Assembly: GCF_037975245.1 (NCBI RefSeq)
Contig: NC_092578.1
Span: forward strand, 19,794,821-19,858,820
Direction of reading: 5' to 3'
Origin: Apostichopus japonicus
Taxonomy: Eukaryota > Echinodermata > Holothuroidea > Aspidochirotida > Stichopodidae
DNA length: 64,000 nt
A program made the translations under genes and the position numbers. Under the pieces are notes generated by a model. The model made no database searches. It was not told the DNA's origin and saw only the letters and a list, made by a program, of their open reading frames with translations. This document shows, one piece after another, positions 1-12,500 of the stretch. How positions within the stretch are numbered: position 1 is the first letter of the stretch; each line of letters starts with the position of its first letter.

Positions 1-484
1 CTATACTGTCTTGATTGCTCATTGAAGTGCATATAATCCTTATGTCCTGTGAAACTTTGGTTTAATTAAATTAGTTCGCATAAGCGATCTTGTGGTCATT
101 CTGATCTTGCAAAACCTGCTCAACCATGTGTGGTATAGCCAGATAAGCAGCCACTATGCAACAATTCAAGTGGAAATTTTGCACCTTCGGTGTAAGGGGA
201 CTGTTTCCCTAATGTGAGGCTTCCCTTAATTGTTCCAAGAATTATTAAAAGAAAATTGCCATGTATAATCATTATGCACTGGCAAATATCTTGTTTGGTT
301 TTACTATATTATAGATTCCTAAACCATGTAGGGACTAGATTGTTTGTTTCAATTCAGGATAGCTGATTTACAATTCAGTGTTATTTGTGGAAACCTTCTA
401 TATTACAGAGAGTGATTACAAGGTAATTTAACATATATGGTACAGTAGACATCATCTCAGGTTCATTCAGTCCTAAGTGTCGGT
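1..484. other. Upstream flank of the adhesion GPCR gene
   Basis: No coding exon, RNA gene or recognisable repeat is seen here. The sequence is AT-rich and precedes the signal-peptide exon, so it probably holds the 5' UTR and perhaps the promoter. I found no TATA box or initiator convincing enough to annotate. Confidence 0.4.
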
Positions 485-581
485 ATGGATTTTCCACTGC
501 GGTTCTTCACATTGATTGCTGTACTGGTCCATACTTCAGTGACTCAGAGAACAGTAACGACACCAACAGTAGTCAATGCAT
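485..581 (+). CDS. aGPCR exon 1: start codon and signal peptide
   Basis: ATG at 485 opens a 32-codon stretch with a typical secretory signal: a short charged start, a hydrophobic core (FFTLIAVLV) and a likely cleavage site near residue 21, followed by a Thr/Val-rich segment. The exon ends in a strong GTAAGT donor at 582 and leaves one base (phase 1), which matches the LDLa exon. It is too short to stand out as an open reading frame and was found by looking upstream of the LDLa exon for a phase-1 start exon. Confidence 0.75.
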
Positions 582-3500
582 GTAAGTGTACCTCTTTATT
601 CATATTGTCATGATGTTTATTAAAATTATTTGTAAGTCACAATTAAATGAAGAAAAAGATAAGAGATAAAATTTCACACTAATTTTGACCTTGAGTCATT
701 CAAATTAGCCTCCCTTAGGCTAAATTAACCCATTGCTGAAAAAGCCCCTGAAGGCGTGAAGAATTTTGTTGATCTAGAAGAGCCTTTTGGTAATGAAAAT
801 GTACCAAAATATTCTTTTTGTTTTTGTAAGTAAGCAGTGCCAAAATTTTTCATTTTAGCAGAAGCATTTGTTGAAAATACAAACAATAATGTGCCATGCA
901 TGTTCTTGATAAATTGTTAAAACTGTAGTTAAAAATTTATTCAATTTGTTGAGAACCATTCCAATACTGGAATTTGGTAATGAGAAATGCACAGAGGATC
1001 CATTTATAACTTTTGCTGGAAAGTAGTTAATTGTTTGCGTAAAATGTTGGCTCCCTCATGAGAGATTGCATTGCAATTATTAAAAACAGAATCTGATCAA
1101 ACTTTGTATTTTTTCCATTTCATTTCCAAACACATTAACTACAGAGCAATGGCCCAGAGTAAAGTTTGCTTACAAATTTATGATGTTTACGCATAAAAAC
1201 ACGGTGGCTAATGAATCTTGTTATTCTGTAGGGCATTAAAAAATGAGGAACTTTATTTGCAATTACATGGTCATTACTTTGTCTAGCAATTGTCCAGTCA
1301 TCCTACTACTCTTACTTTCTAGTCCATTTTGTTAAACTGTTTATTCCTAACTGTGTTTGTTTGCTTTGTAAAGGCTGGTTCTCACAGTGAAAGCTGCAGT
1401 GAAAGTGTGCATATATATCCTATCTTGATTATCAATGCCAACAAATTTGGGAAATTTGCACCCAATTTATTATTATATTCATTTTTCTTCATTTAATGGA
1501 TCTGTTTCAAGTCCAGAATGAACATGAATAGCATGTGCCTGCTTTTGTCCTTCCTTTCCTTCATTTCTCCCACTTTTGATCTCCCTTTTCTACTTTTTCA
1601 TTTGTTACATTTGTCCATTTTTTCCCTTTTGTAGTTATAAAAGTACAAAAGTTTTGCTCTAAGAAATATACTGTAAGGCATAATCCCGTATATTTATGTC
1701 AAATTTACAATTTTATTTATGTTTCATTTAATGTTAGTCTGTGAGCCAGCCGGCCTATCTGGTCCAAAAGTCAGATGTAACACAACAGGTCTGTGCATCC
1801 CATTGGCAGCTATATGTGATTACCATGACAACTGCGGTGATGGGGAGGATGAATTGCAGTGTCCCGGTAAGTACAGACATATTCAGTTTACATTGATTTC
1901 AGTGAAGGTTCTTTATAGTGACAGAAATATTATTAAATATTGATAAAATAAGTACAAAATTATTGTTGACCACTTTACATTTTGTATGGTATATATGCAA
2001 ATAACTCAAAGCAATGTATGCTTTATTGTTTCTGTACATGACTGCATTTATCTTGCATGGTCTATTAAGGAGGTCATTTTTAGCTTATTTTTTTTTTCAG
2101 AACAAATGCTTGTATACTATTACTAATTGCTATAATTTCCTATTGAAAAATATGTATGCAGTGGTTGCTATTATTATTGTATGTTCAATACTGTTCATGT
2201 AGGCTGTTGTAGTGTAATATTATGGATTATATTTAATTGATGCTATAACGTTCCTTGAAGTTCCTTAGCTACTATGGATTTTTGGTCTCTGTCTTAATGA
2301 GTACAAGAACCCTATGTTTTTCTGTGAAGTTCAATTCGATCAAAGTCTGAAAAATTGAAAATGAATCACAAAGCCAACTTAGACAACAAGCCCAAGTTGG
2401 GCGAGATCCATATTTAACAATTCCCTCTACCTGTCACTATACACGGAGTTCTATTGTGTAATATAATAGTGTGTAATATGTTGAATTCAAAGGGATATAC
2501 TTTAGAAAAGTACATTAGTATTCAGTTTTGAGCTTGTACACAGTCCAAAAGTTAATTAGTACTCCCATGGTACTTGATGAGGACAAATAAATAATGCTTA
2601 CTGCTGGAAAGTCAATACCCATAAAACTGCGATTTCGAGCTCTACTTGTGAACATGCTTGAAGATAGAGTCATATTCCAGTACAACCAGACAGTGCATGA
2701 GGGAAACTAAATTTATATGATAGTAATATGAGCAGAACATGTATTCTATATAAATGTATATACAAATATAAAGATAGATAAATATATCTATACGTATATT
2801 TATTGATACACATGTATATAGATATAGATATATATATCTATCTTTATATTTCTATATATACCATTAAATCCTGCCTTTGGTCGACATCTGTTAAAAGTTA
2901 ACATTTGGTGGACAAAAGTTGTATATATATATCTGTAAAAACACGTGTAATTGAGTAAATGAATGCCAATTGGCACACTTCTACGGAACCCCTTTGCCAT
3001 TCCTTCATCTGTCTTTTTTACTACATAGTCCGTTAGAGAATTACACTTTTTGGGCCTTGATTGATGTCCCCTTAGCGTATTTTATATAAATTGTGTATGA
3101 TAGGGGGTCTTTGTATATTAAGTCATTTCTAAGGGACGGTATATGTCTACTTAAAACCCTCGTTTTGAGTGGACAAAGTTATATCTTCATAAAACTAATG
3201 GAAAAGCTATTATTGTAGAGATTTGACTAATTCTAACCAAGATCTGGACATTAAGGGTTAATCATTGACCCTTTGATTGAATACCTTCTGTTGGACTACT
3301 ACCAACCGAAATTAAATCACCTCACCACAAATGATGTGCAAATGATGTGCTGAAAGTGCATTTAATAGTTTTTATATATAACATGAATTTGTTAGAATGA
3401 CAGTAATGTTGCAAATTTATAAATGGACATAGCTGAAAATAAATATAGCAATTAGTAACTAATATAAATTTATGCTGTATTTTTAAAGGACTTAATTCAC

Positions 3501-6500
3501 ACTTGTCCAGGATCGTTTTGGAGGAAGGTATGGTGAACTTGGTCCTTCCTTGAATTTCAAGGGATGAGGCCACTATATGTTGGACCCATTTTTTAAAAGG
3601 ATAGTAGAATGTCTGAGACGTAAGATGTTAGGGGAAATAATTTCACTCGTGAGGTCTGGAGCAGCGACCTTTGTAACTCCTCCTCATCCCTCTGTGAATA
3701 ATGTACAAAATGGTTTTAAGCAGACTGTTAGCCAATAAAATCATCTGAAATTATATCTTAGCCTGCTAAGGCAGAAATTTTCCAAAAGAAACTTGTAGTG
3801 TCTCCTGTGCACTCAGTTCCGCAAAAAAAGTTCTTTCACTAGTAAGTGGTTTATAATTAGTGAAAAATAGTCTTCATACGTTGCTTGTTATCAAAATGAC
3901 AACCACAATAACATGATGTTTGATTAATTTTAGGGAAGGGAATGTGTTTTGGTATTTTCTTTTTATATATTCCTAAAGTTTCAAACTTCAGTCTGTGAAT
4001 AGTGACCAGTCGTAACTGCGATGGTGATGGTTTGGGCCTAACTGAGATAACAGGGAAATTGCACATATTGTTGATAATGGATTCCACACTTTATTCAACA
4101 TAAACAGAACTTCACTGCCATCATTCTAAGACCATCTAGACGAAGGATAGGCTTTGAATGCAATGAGCTTGGTTGATGGTATCGATTGCAGAAATATTGA
4201 GCAATATTCCGCATGTCAATTTTCTCCTAAGTCGTAAATGGAGAGTGGATTTTTCGATGTGGCAAGAATTTCCCAAAGTGGCAGGTTGACTCATTGAAAT
4301 TTTTTCCGAGGATTGCTATGCACAATATTGGGCTCATGAAACGATACTATGTTATAAATACCATACACACACAAAACACAAGAAACCAAACATTAAAGTA
4401 GGTCCTGTCTTTTGCAAACAAAATTATATTGCTTCCTCTAAGAAAAAAACAAGCATACCATGCAAAAGTAAAACAAGGAAGGCAGACAGACCATGCAAAC
4501 AACCTTTCTTATTTTGTTGAAACAACAAAACAACAGTCATAATAAGAAATTCAAGGCAGTTGAAGTTTGAAATACCTACAGAATACCTCCACTTTTTCTT
4601 AAGTCAAAAACATGAGTGTGAATTACATCTTGATCTCAGTGAGCTTGAATCGAGGGAGAAATATATTTTTTAGTTAAGTTGACTAGCCTAATTAAGAGCT
4701 CTCTGATGGTGAGGAATGGCAACAAGTAGCTGTTATCATTTCTACTATTTCCAGTTTTTGACTTATGACATACACACAGCCTCCCCCCCCCCCCCCCCCC
4801 GACAAGTAAATTGCAATGTATCCAAGTTTTTACATGTTTTTCTTTTCACAAAAGTGTAAAAATTGTGCACCAAGTGGCTCCATGGGGGTTTTCATGTTTG
4901 AAAAATCTCCAGGCTCTGAGGGGAAATGTACCATCCTCAGAACCCCCTTACACTACGTACACGAGACATGCTGCGTTAACACGCGGAGGTACACATTCAA
5001 ACATTCCCAAAGGAAATCATGCGTATGCCCATAGAGAAGATTGTTCCAATCTCATTATAGCATTCAATCTTGATAAGGAAGATTAAAAGTCTCTTTGAGG
5101 AACTATGCCATCAGGATATCAGTACAAGAAATCTAACAACATTGGCAGCCGAACATATTGGGGGCAATGCCGAATATATTGGATGCAATACAAGGTTTTG
5201 AAGCAGTCTACTTATTCTGGCTGGAGTTCCTTCTAGAGTGCTGTTTTGGCTCACCCCTGTGATGTCAGAGTCTAAGACAACACTGATAAAATGGAAATAT
5301 ATCCCTTATATATCCCTTAGTGCCAAGTAACTTTGCACTCATGACCTGTTGCCTAGAGTAGCTGACATTAAGACCCAGCATGAACTGTCACTTTCCAGAG
5401 ACCAGAAATGAAAATATTTATATTATGAAACTCAAAACATAACTTTTCTTTTAAGTTGGCTTGTTCAATATTAAAACAATTACAAGGCAGTGAAAGTTAA
5501 TTTTTAAATAACCATACTGAAACCTACCAAATTAATTTATATAATCCCAATTGATAACAGAGAATTAATATTGCCTCTTGTGCAAGACCAGGAATGAAAA
5601 TGCTTAAAATATGCAGCTCCAGATATAAGTTTAAAAAAAATTTGTTTTTTCTACAACATAACTTCTGGAAGTACCATCAGCAGTTTGGTTTAACATTTTG
5701 GCGGTGTGAAATACAATGATAGAGAAACAAACTTAACCTTCTTGAAAGTGAGTTAGAAACTTGACAACACAAATTGGGGATGTTTATGACCACTTTGCAT
5801 TAAAATGTGCATTGTAAGTTATATATTACAGCCTGTCTTTTATATGGTTTGGACATAACCCCCTGTAGAAATTATGCTAATTTCATGTCAAGAGTATGGA
5901 CTACATATCTGTGTTGCATTAAGTTTTATTAATGTTTGTGTCAACTGCTTCACTAGTGTATGATACAACTACTCTAAAATACAATTGCTATTAATAGCTT
6001 TGCAATGAAAATATACCTATCAAACTTTTCTGTGAAACACAAAAAACATGAAGTAATCTTAATGACCCAATTTGAAATCACTATCTTATACGTCATTGAA
6101 CTTCAACATGTGGTTAATGGTTGAAGACCACATGCTTAACAGGCGGGAGTTAGACGCAAAGTTGATAGCGCACTCCGGAACAAGGAAAAGTATTTCCAAT
6201 GTGTGATCAGTACCTATGAGTGGTCGCAAATATTGCTCAAACAATACGTGGACACGAAAAGCCCACGAAGTGGCTCAATTTTTAAAATGGAATTTGCCTT
6301 GTCCAACATACGTAGACAGCATAATGCCATTGGTTTTTTTTTTTTAATAGTAAATACATTAAAATGCCAAAACTTCCACTAACTTAAAACTGATATGTTC
6401 TGGTAATGATCAAACCTGCAAGGTTTTAGGGGGCTTCACCTCTTAATTCCCATCAGCTTTAGATCATTCACATTCTTTGCCCTCTTTTCCCATATTACAA

Positions 6501-9500
6501 CTAAAATAGGATGTTAAATGGCAGTCCTATAGGAGCAGAAATGGGTGCAATTGACAATGACATGCCTGCCTTATAATTCTCTGGTCATATTAATATCCAA
6601 AAGAATAGGCTCAATATAAAATCTAGTGTTCATTTTTGATCGTCGAACACATGGAAGTGGTTTCAAAAGAGCTTTTGTTGGCTTCCTACTACTTTGGATT
6701 CACGAAGGTCAACTATTAAAGTTTGTTGTATGTTCTTGTGGAGACCTTGCAAGTGTTTGCCATCAAACACAATCCCATAAAAATACTATATAGTCTACTT
6801 TTATTTGAAATTTAGGCACAAAGGCATTCCTTGAAGAAATTCCACTCAAAATTGATCAAGACAAGTGCAAAGTTCAATAATGCAGCCATGAAATAAAAAA
6901 TCTTTAAGATAGCTAGGTTACAGACAAAACTTTGTGGTACATATGTATGTAAGTATGTATGTATGTATTTCCTCCTGCAAGCAGGAATATGAATAAAAAA
7001 TAAATAAATGTATAATGTATAATTTTTCTCAGCTGGTTCATCAGTTTATATATATTTGTATTAAGGTTTATGAGGAACGATAAATATATAGAGTGAAAAA
7101 CGTACCTGACATGCCTATGATAACACTGCTCACCATTTTGTATTTATTGAAAAAATTTACATTCAACATTTAACATTCAACATTTATGAGCTGCCCACAA
7201 AAGTGGCCAAAGGGTATAGCCATATTTATGTATGGGCTACTGAAGAATCTATACTCATGCAATACCTTACTTGATTGCTGATCATGTGAACCCATAACTA
7301 GTTTGACTCAAATTGTTGGCAATATGTACAATATGGTAAAGTGCGGATGCCTCAAAGTTTGGAACTCAAACATACAGGCCTGAAATAATCTGCAATTTAT
7401 ATAGTATTTCCTCCATGCTTAGAAGAAAGTTGTATTGTAAACAAAACATACATTTATTATCAAAAGGTCTGGGTTATAGATCATGCACATCTTTGCAGAT
7501 CAGGAAATCCTGTGTGCACTTCTGACAGTAACCGGAAACTTCCTTCACAGAAAAAGTGAAGAACAACTCTCTAGTATAGCCCGGAATGATGAGAAAGGCA
7601 ACTTTGTTGTAGTGATATCATCTTTTCATTGTCATAGATGTTACTTCCTTCATTGCAAACCTTAATAATGACGAGCTAAGCTTTAAAAATTATGTATCTC
7701 TTAATACTGCAGTTTATAATCAGCCTTGAAAGTTAATTGTCAGGACAAAACTTTGAAGAGATATTTTGCGGAAGTCAGTGATCTTAGACAGTGGGGGAGC
7801 TAGGGGTATTGGTCAGGGGGACGAGAATGGTCTGCAGGGGCGCTTCCGACACTATCTAAGCAGAGCGCCACCACAGGTTGGGGCGTAGGGTACAGAAATT
7901 TTTTGAGTAAAGATACTCCCTTGATCGCCGGAAATGACCCTTCCGGGCCTGGCTAATTTGCAGATAAACGAAGAATAAATAGGTGTCATCGCCAAATTAC
8001 ACCAACAAAATGTAACAAATGTCAATAGGAAGATGAGAGTGCAATAAAAAAGTCAATAACCGCAAATAAGTAAAAAGTGGTAAAGAGCTGAAAGGGGCAC
8101 CAGCAGTCCATTTGAGTCCGTCAAGGGGAGGGGGCATCCGCCCCCCCTGACTGTATGGACGCTCCGCCACTGATCTTAGAGAATTATTGACCATCCATTG
8201 CCTATTCATCATCCAAATAATCATCTACAATTCATTAACATGCAGTTGAAAGAAGACCGAAATGAGAAATAAAATCATTAATAAAATAAAATAAATAAGC
8301 ACTTTTAAAGGAACTAATATGCATTGTGTAGAATTATAGCAGCATACTTCAATAGTTATATAAGTTTTATTTATTGACTGTATCCATCCTTCATATCTGT
8401 CATGGTGTTTTTCACTATACAGAAGCACCTAGGATTACCTTCCTGTCCCAGAATGCATCAGTGATTGTGTAGAATTATAGCAGCATACTTTAAGAGAACT
8501 ATATAAGTTTTATTTATTGACTGTATCCATCCTTCATATCTATCATGGTGTTTTTCACTATATACAGAAGCGCCTAGGATTACCTTCCTGTCCCAGAATG
8601 CATCAGTGACCCCTGGATTTCCTTATGTAGTCATTTGTGTGGCTGAAGGGTATCCCACACCGAATATCACCTGGCTGGAAGACAGCAGCTCGGAATCAAT
8701 TCCGCAGCAATTTCTCGCTGCCGGAGCATCGTTCATAGAGATACAACTTTCAAGTTCAGAAACATTTAAACGGTGAGTTATTGAGAAAAATAAAAGCTGT
8801 GATGTGTCACGTACATCTGATACTGGAGCAGTTGTTTCTCATGAGTTTGATATGCTAACAGCTTAGCTAGGCAAATGATTGTCTTTCTGGTTACATAATT
8901 CACCTATGGGTCTAGATTTGGTTGATGTGCTAAAAGGCAGGCATGCACGTTGAACATACTGGGATCCCGCTCCATGTTTTTGCTCGAATTGGGCAAACAT
9001 ACGTTTAATGTTGCTGAAGGTAACATGTGAGTATATACCATATTTAGTGTGATCTTATCCCTCAAAATCTCAAATTAAAAATATTAGGATGTAGCTATGA
9101 CAAATGGTCTGTTTATCAACAAACTGTGTCATTTTGTTAGAAAATAGTCCAGATCCCTGAAATGCAAAGATATGTTTCTTGTTTATTGCAAGTTTTGATA
9201 GGATTGGATTTGTGTATGGTGTAGCGGGCTCCAGCCAAGAAATAACATAGACATCAGATTTGGTTACGGGTTGGTATATTTCTCTAGAAAACCGTCAAAA
9301 CTGAGAAGAAGAAGTAACAACCTTTAAATTTACAATGTAAGTGATTCGTGTGATTGGTAAACTTACTATACTGATTTAACCTGAAAACCTCAATACATGC
9401 AACACAATAAATCATATATATGCAATCAAACTCAAGGACATGTGCAATTAAGGAGTAGGCTAGTTCAATTACAATACAAACGAATAAGATTAAGGTGTTA

Positions 9501-12500
9501 CCACTAAGATTCACTCACACTTGAACCTATACAACATAATATGTAGGCTACGGGACATGACAGTGCGTAAGCACACACAGTAAACAATATGAATATACTT
9601 CCACGATAATAAGCTTAGGCCTTAATATATTGGCACACTGAAATCACAGAGAAAGATAGCCTTACACACTGTACTATACATATTAACATGACTAGGAATG
9701 CAATACTACGGAGAGCAAGTACACAATTTAGGCCCAAGAAATAATACGAGGAGCCACAGTAAGACGATAATCAAACATTTCTGATCTTAAAGGTTACAAT
9801 TAATAATATGTTGCAATCATACCTTATGTCTTCCTTCAGGGACTGAACCCACTAAATTTAATGAATGAAATGGTATTGACCATTCGTATACTGTATATAT
9901 CGTTTTATCGTTAGTAGCTGTAGCAGTAGCATCAGCGTGGTAAACTACATAGCAACAACAAGATAAGTTTATTTGTGTTGGAAAGGAAACAGTGGAACGC
10001 CGATAGGGCAGAAAATAGTACATTAATCAACAAACAACTCTAGGGATGGCGACTGTTACACTCCCACCAAATTACTTATTAAAACAATCACACTTACAAT
10101 GGCAGTAACAAGTTGACCTACAACTTGAGAAAGGAATTTAAACTCAGTCGCCAGGTTAAATACAATATTACAACTTTAGAGTACATACAATGTCCCAACA
10201 AGATTTATGGTGACTTAAACAAATAACAAGAACTGGTATGCAAATTAAACCAGAACTCCTACAGAAGTAAGTCAAAAACTAGAAATAATACAATCTTACT
10301 AACTCTACCATGAGAACACCCTTTAAGTACAAAATATGTCAATGACAACAACAAACCTTCATACATTATGTCTCATGAGCCAGAGAGAGATCTCTCTCAT
10401 GTTCCACAAGGAGAACAAGTTTTTGAATAGGACGTTCCAATATGGACAATTTTTTCCTAGGTTGTCCCTTTGAATTTAAATCTCTGGACCCAACCTTAAC
10501 CCAAGCTCTCCTCACTAGACCATCTTCACTGGCAGTAGTTGATACTATAACACCAAAGGGCCACTTCATGCGTGGAGTGTCATGATCCTTGACAAGGACA
10601 ACGTCACCGACTCTCAGGTTTCTCCTTGAAAGACTCCATTTTCCTCTCTCTTGCAAGGTTTGGAGGTATTCGCTCTTCCATCGAGACCAAAACTGTTCTG
10701 AGAGGAACTGAACTCTACGCCATCTTCTTCTAGCATACAGGTCTTCCTTTACAAAATGTCCTGGAGGTGGCAGGGCAACGGTGGGCTTCATGGTAATCAG
10801 ATGATTTGGTGTCAGAGGCGGTTCAGCAGAGGGATCTGTCATATTTGCTGGTGTTAATGGTCGGCCATTAATGATTGCCATTGCTTCATACAAAAAACAT
10901 TTCAGAGAAGCATCATCTAAGCGTCCAGGGTACAAGGCTATGGTAGCGTTGAATACGTTCCGGACTGATCTGATCTGGCGCTCCCATACACCTCCAGCAT
11001 GACTTGAATAAGGAGCATTGAATACAAAATTACACTGCTTCTGAGTCAGGTAGGCTGTCATTTGGTTAACATCTAACTCTTTCAAGGCAGCTCTCAACTC
11101 ATTGTCGGCTCCAATAAAGTTGCTTCCATGATCACACCTTATCTGTGTTACTGCACCTCTAATGGCAATAAAGCAACGTAGTGCATTAATAAATGCGTCA
11201 GTAGACAGATCTTCCACCATTTCAATGTGAACAGCTCTGGAGCAGAGGCAGGTAAATATCAACCCATAGCGCTTGAATTCCTTGCGGTTCTGTTTTGTGA
11301 TGAAAGGACCAAAGCAGTCCATACCACAGAAGCTAAAGGGAGGGGATGGCTCAACACGATCCTCTGGCAAATCTGCCATCTTCTGCTCTTCTACAGGTCG
11401 TCGAAGCTTTCTGCAAAGAACACACTTTCTAGTGAAGGTAGCTACTGTCTTACTTCCACCAAGGATCCAATACCCTTGTCTTCTGATTTCGTTAATTGTC
11501 TGACCTCTTCCCTGGTGTTTGGTCAGACTGTGGCAGTGGGCAATGATCAATTCAGTCATGTGTCCATTTTTAGGCAGTACTACAGGATGTTTCTCATTAA
11601 GTGAGAGCATGGACTTTCTCAAACGTCCTCCGACTCTGATCATGCCATCTTGAATGAAAGGGTTGAGGGTGAAAAGTTTGCTCGTCGACGAAACATTCCG
11701 TTGCATCTTCAGTGCTTGTAATTCTTCCTTGAAGTGTTCTTGCTGAACAATCTTAACCACAGAGACACAAGCTTGATTGATTTCTTCAACTGTAAGAGAC
11801 ACACTGCCAGTCTCTCTACTAGCAAGTCGTCGAATCCTGGCAACAATCCTAGTAAGTCGGCTCCAGTTGGAGTACTTAGATAGTCTCTCCAATATATCAC
11901 AGGCTCTTGTGGCTTGAACACTCAGAGATTGGGCTCTTACTTCTGGATCTCCCATGATAAGCATTGGTTCTATTGAGCAATCTGTGACAGGATCAGCACT
12001 CCAAAGAAACTCTGGACCAGTGAACCAGTTTGATGAGAGCAGTTCTGAGACACAGAGACCACGTGAAGCGTGATCTGCAGGGTTTTCTCTTGTAGAGATG
12101 TAGTGCCACTGGTTAGGTTCCGTATGCTCCTTTATAAACTGTACTCTGTTTGACACAAAAACATGGAACCTCTTCGCATCATTATTGATGTAAGCTAATA
12201 CAACTTGGGAGTCACACCAAAAATATTCACTGTCGATATGCATGTGTAGTTCTTGCTTCAACTTGATGCTGATCTTTACAGCAACTACGGCAGCTGTAAG
12301 TTCCAAACGAGGAACTGTTACAACCTTAGTCGGAGAAACTCTTGCCTTTCCAATCACCAGAGAACAGTAGACATGATCTTCTCGAATGAATCTCAGGTAA
12401 GAGCACATTCCGTATCCATCAGTGCTCGCATCGGAGAAATGGTGCAGCTCAACTCGGGTGGCAGGCCCAAAGTCAAGGGGTTTGTAGCATCTAGGAATGT

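Larger units (their letters stand above)
1867..8567 (+). other. Intron 2, with repeats and a MITE
   Basis: A phase-1 intron of 6.7 kb. It holds an AT-rich hairpin (2764-2851), an 18-base C tract (4783-4800), a GTAT microsatellite (6941-6968), a hAT-type MITE (7789-8172) and a partial tandem duplication across the next acceptor (8323-8609). Between these I see no supportable gene. An extra phase 1-1 module exon could still be hidden here, because skipping one would not disturb the frame. Confidence 0.6.

Noticed and set aside
4816-5034. Cys-rich plus-strand frame in intron 2 that might be an extra extracellular exon
   Set aside because: Candidate splice sites (near 4852 and 4989) do not give the phase 1-1 borders needed between exons 2 and 3, and the cysteine pattern fits no module I know.
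6130-6260. Possible tRNA-derived SINE with an A-box-like TAGCGCACTCCGG
   Set aside because: No B box or tail at the expected spacing, and the A-box match is partial.
8423-8464. First copy of the exon 3 start as a separate exon
   Set aside because: Only about 42 bp of exon are present, and the sequence returns to intron without a donor that would keep the frame.
9284-10023. Small minus-strand frames at 9284-9514 and 9817-10023, repeated at 16447-16677 and 16980-17186
   Set aside because: They lie within the LTRs and are identical only because the LTRs are.
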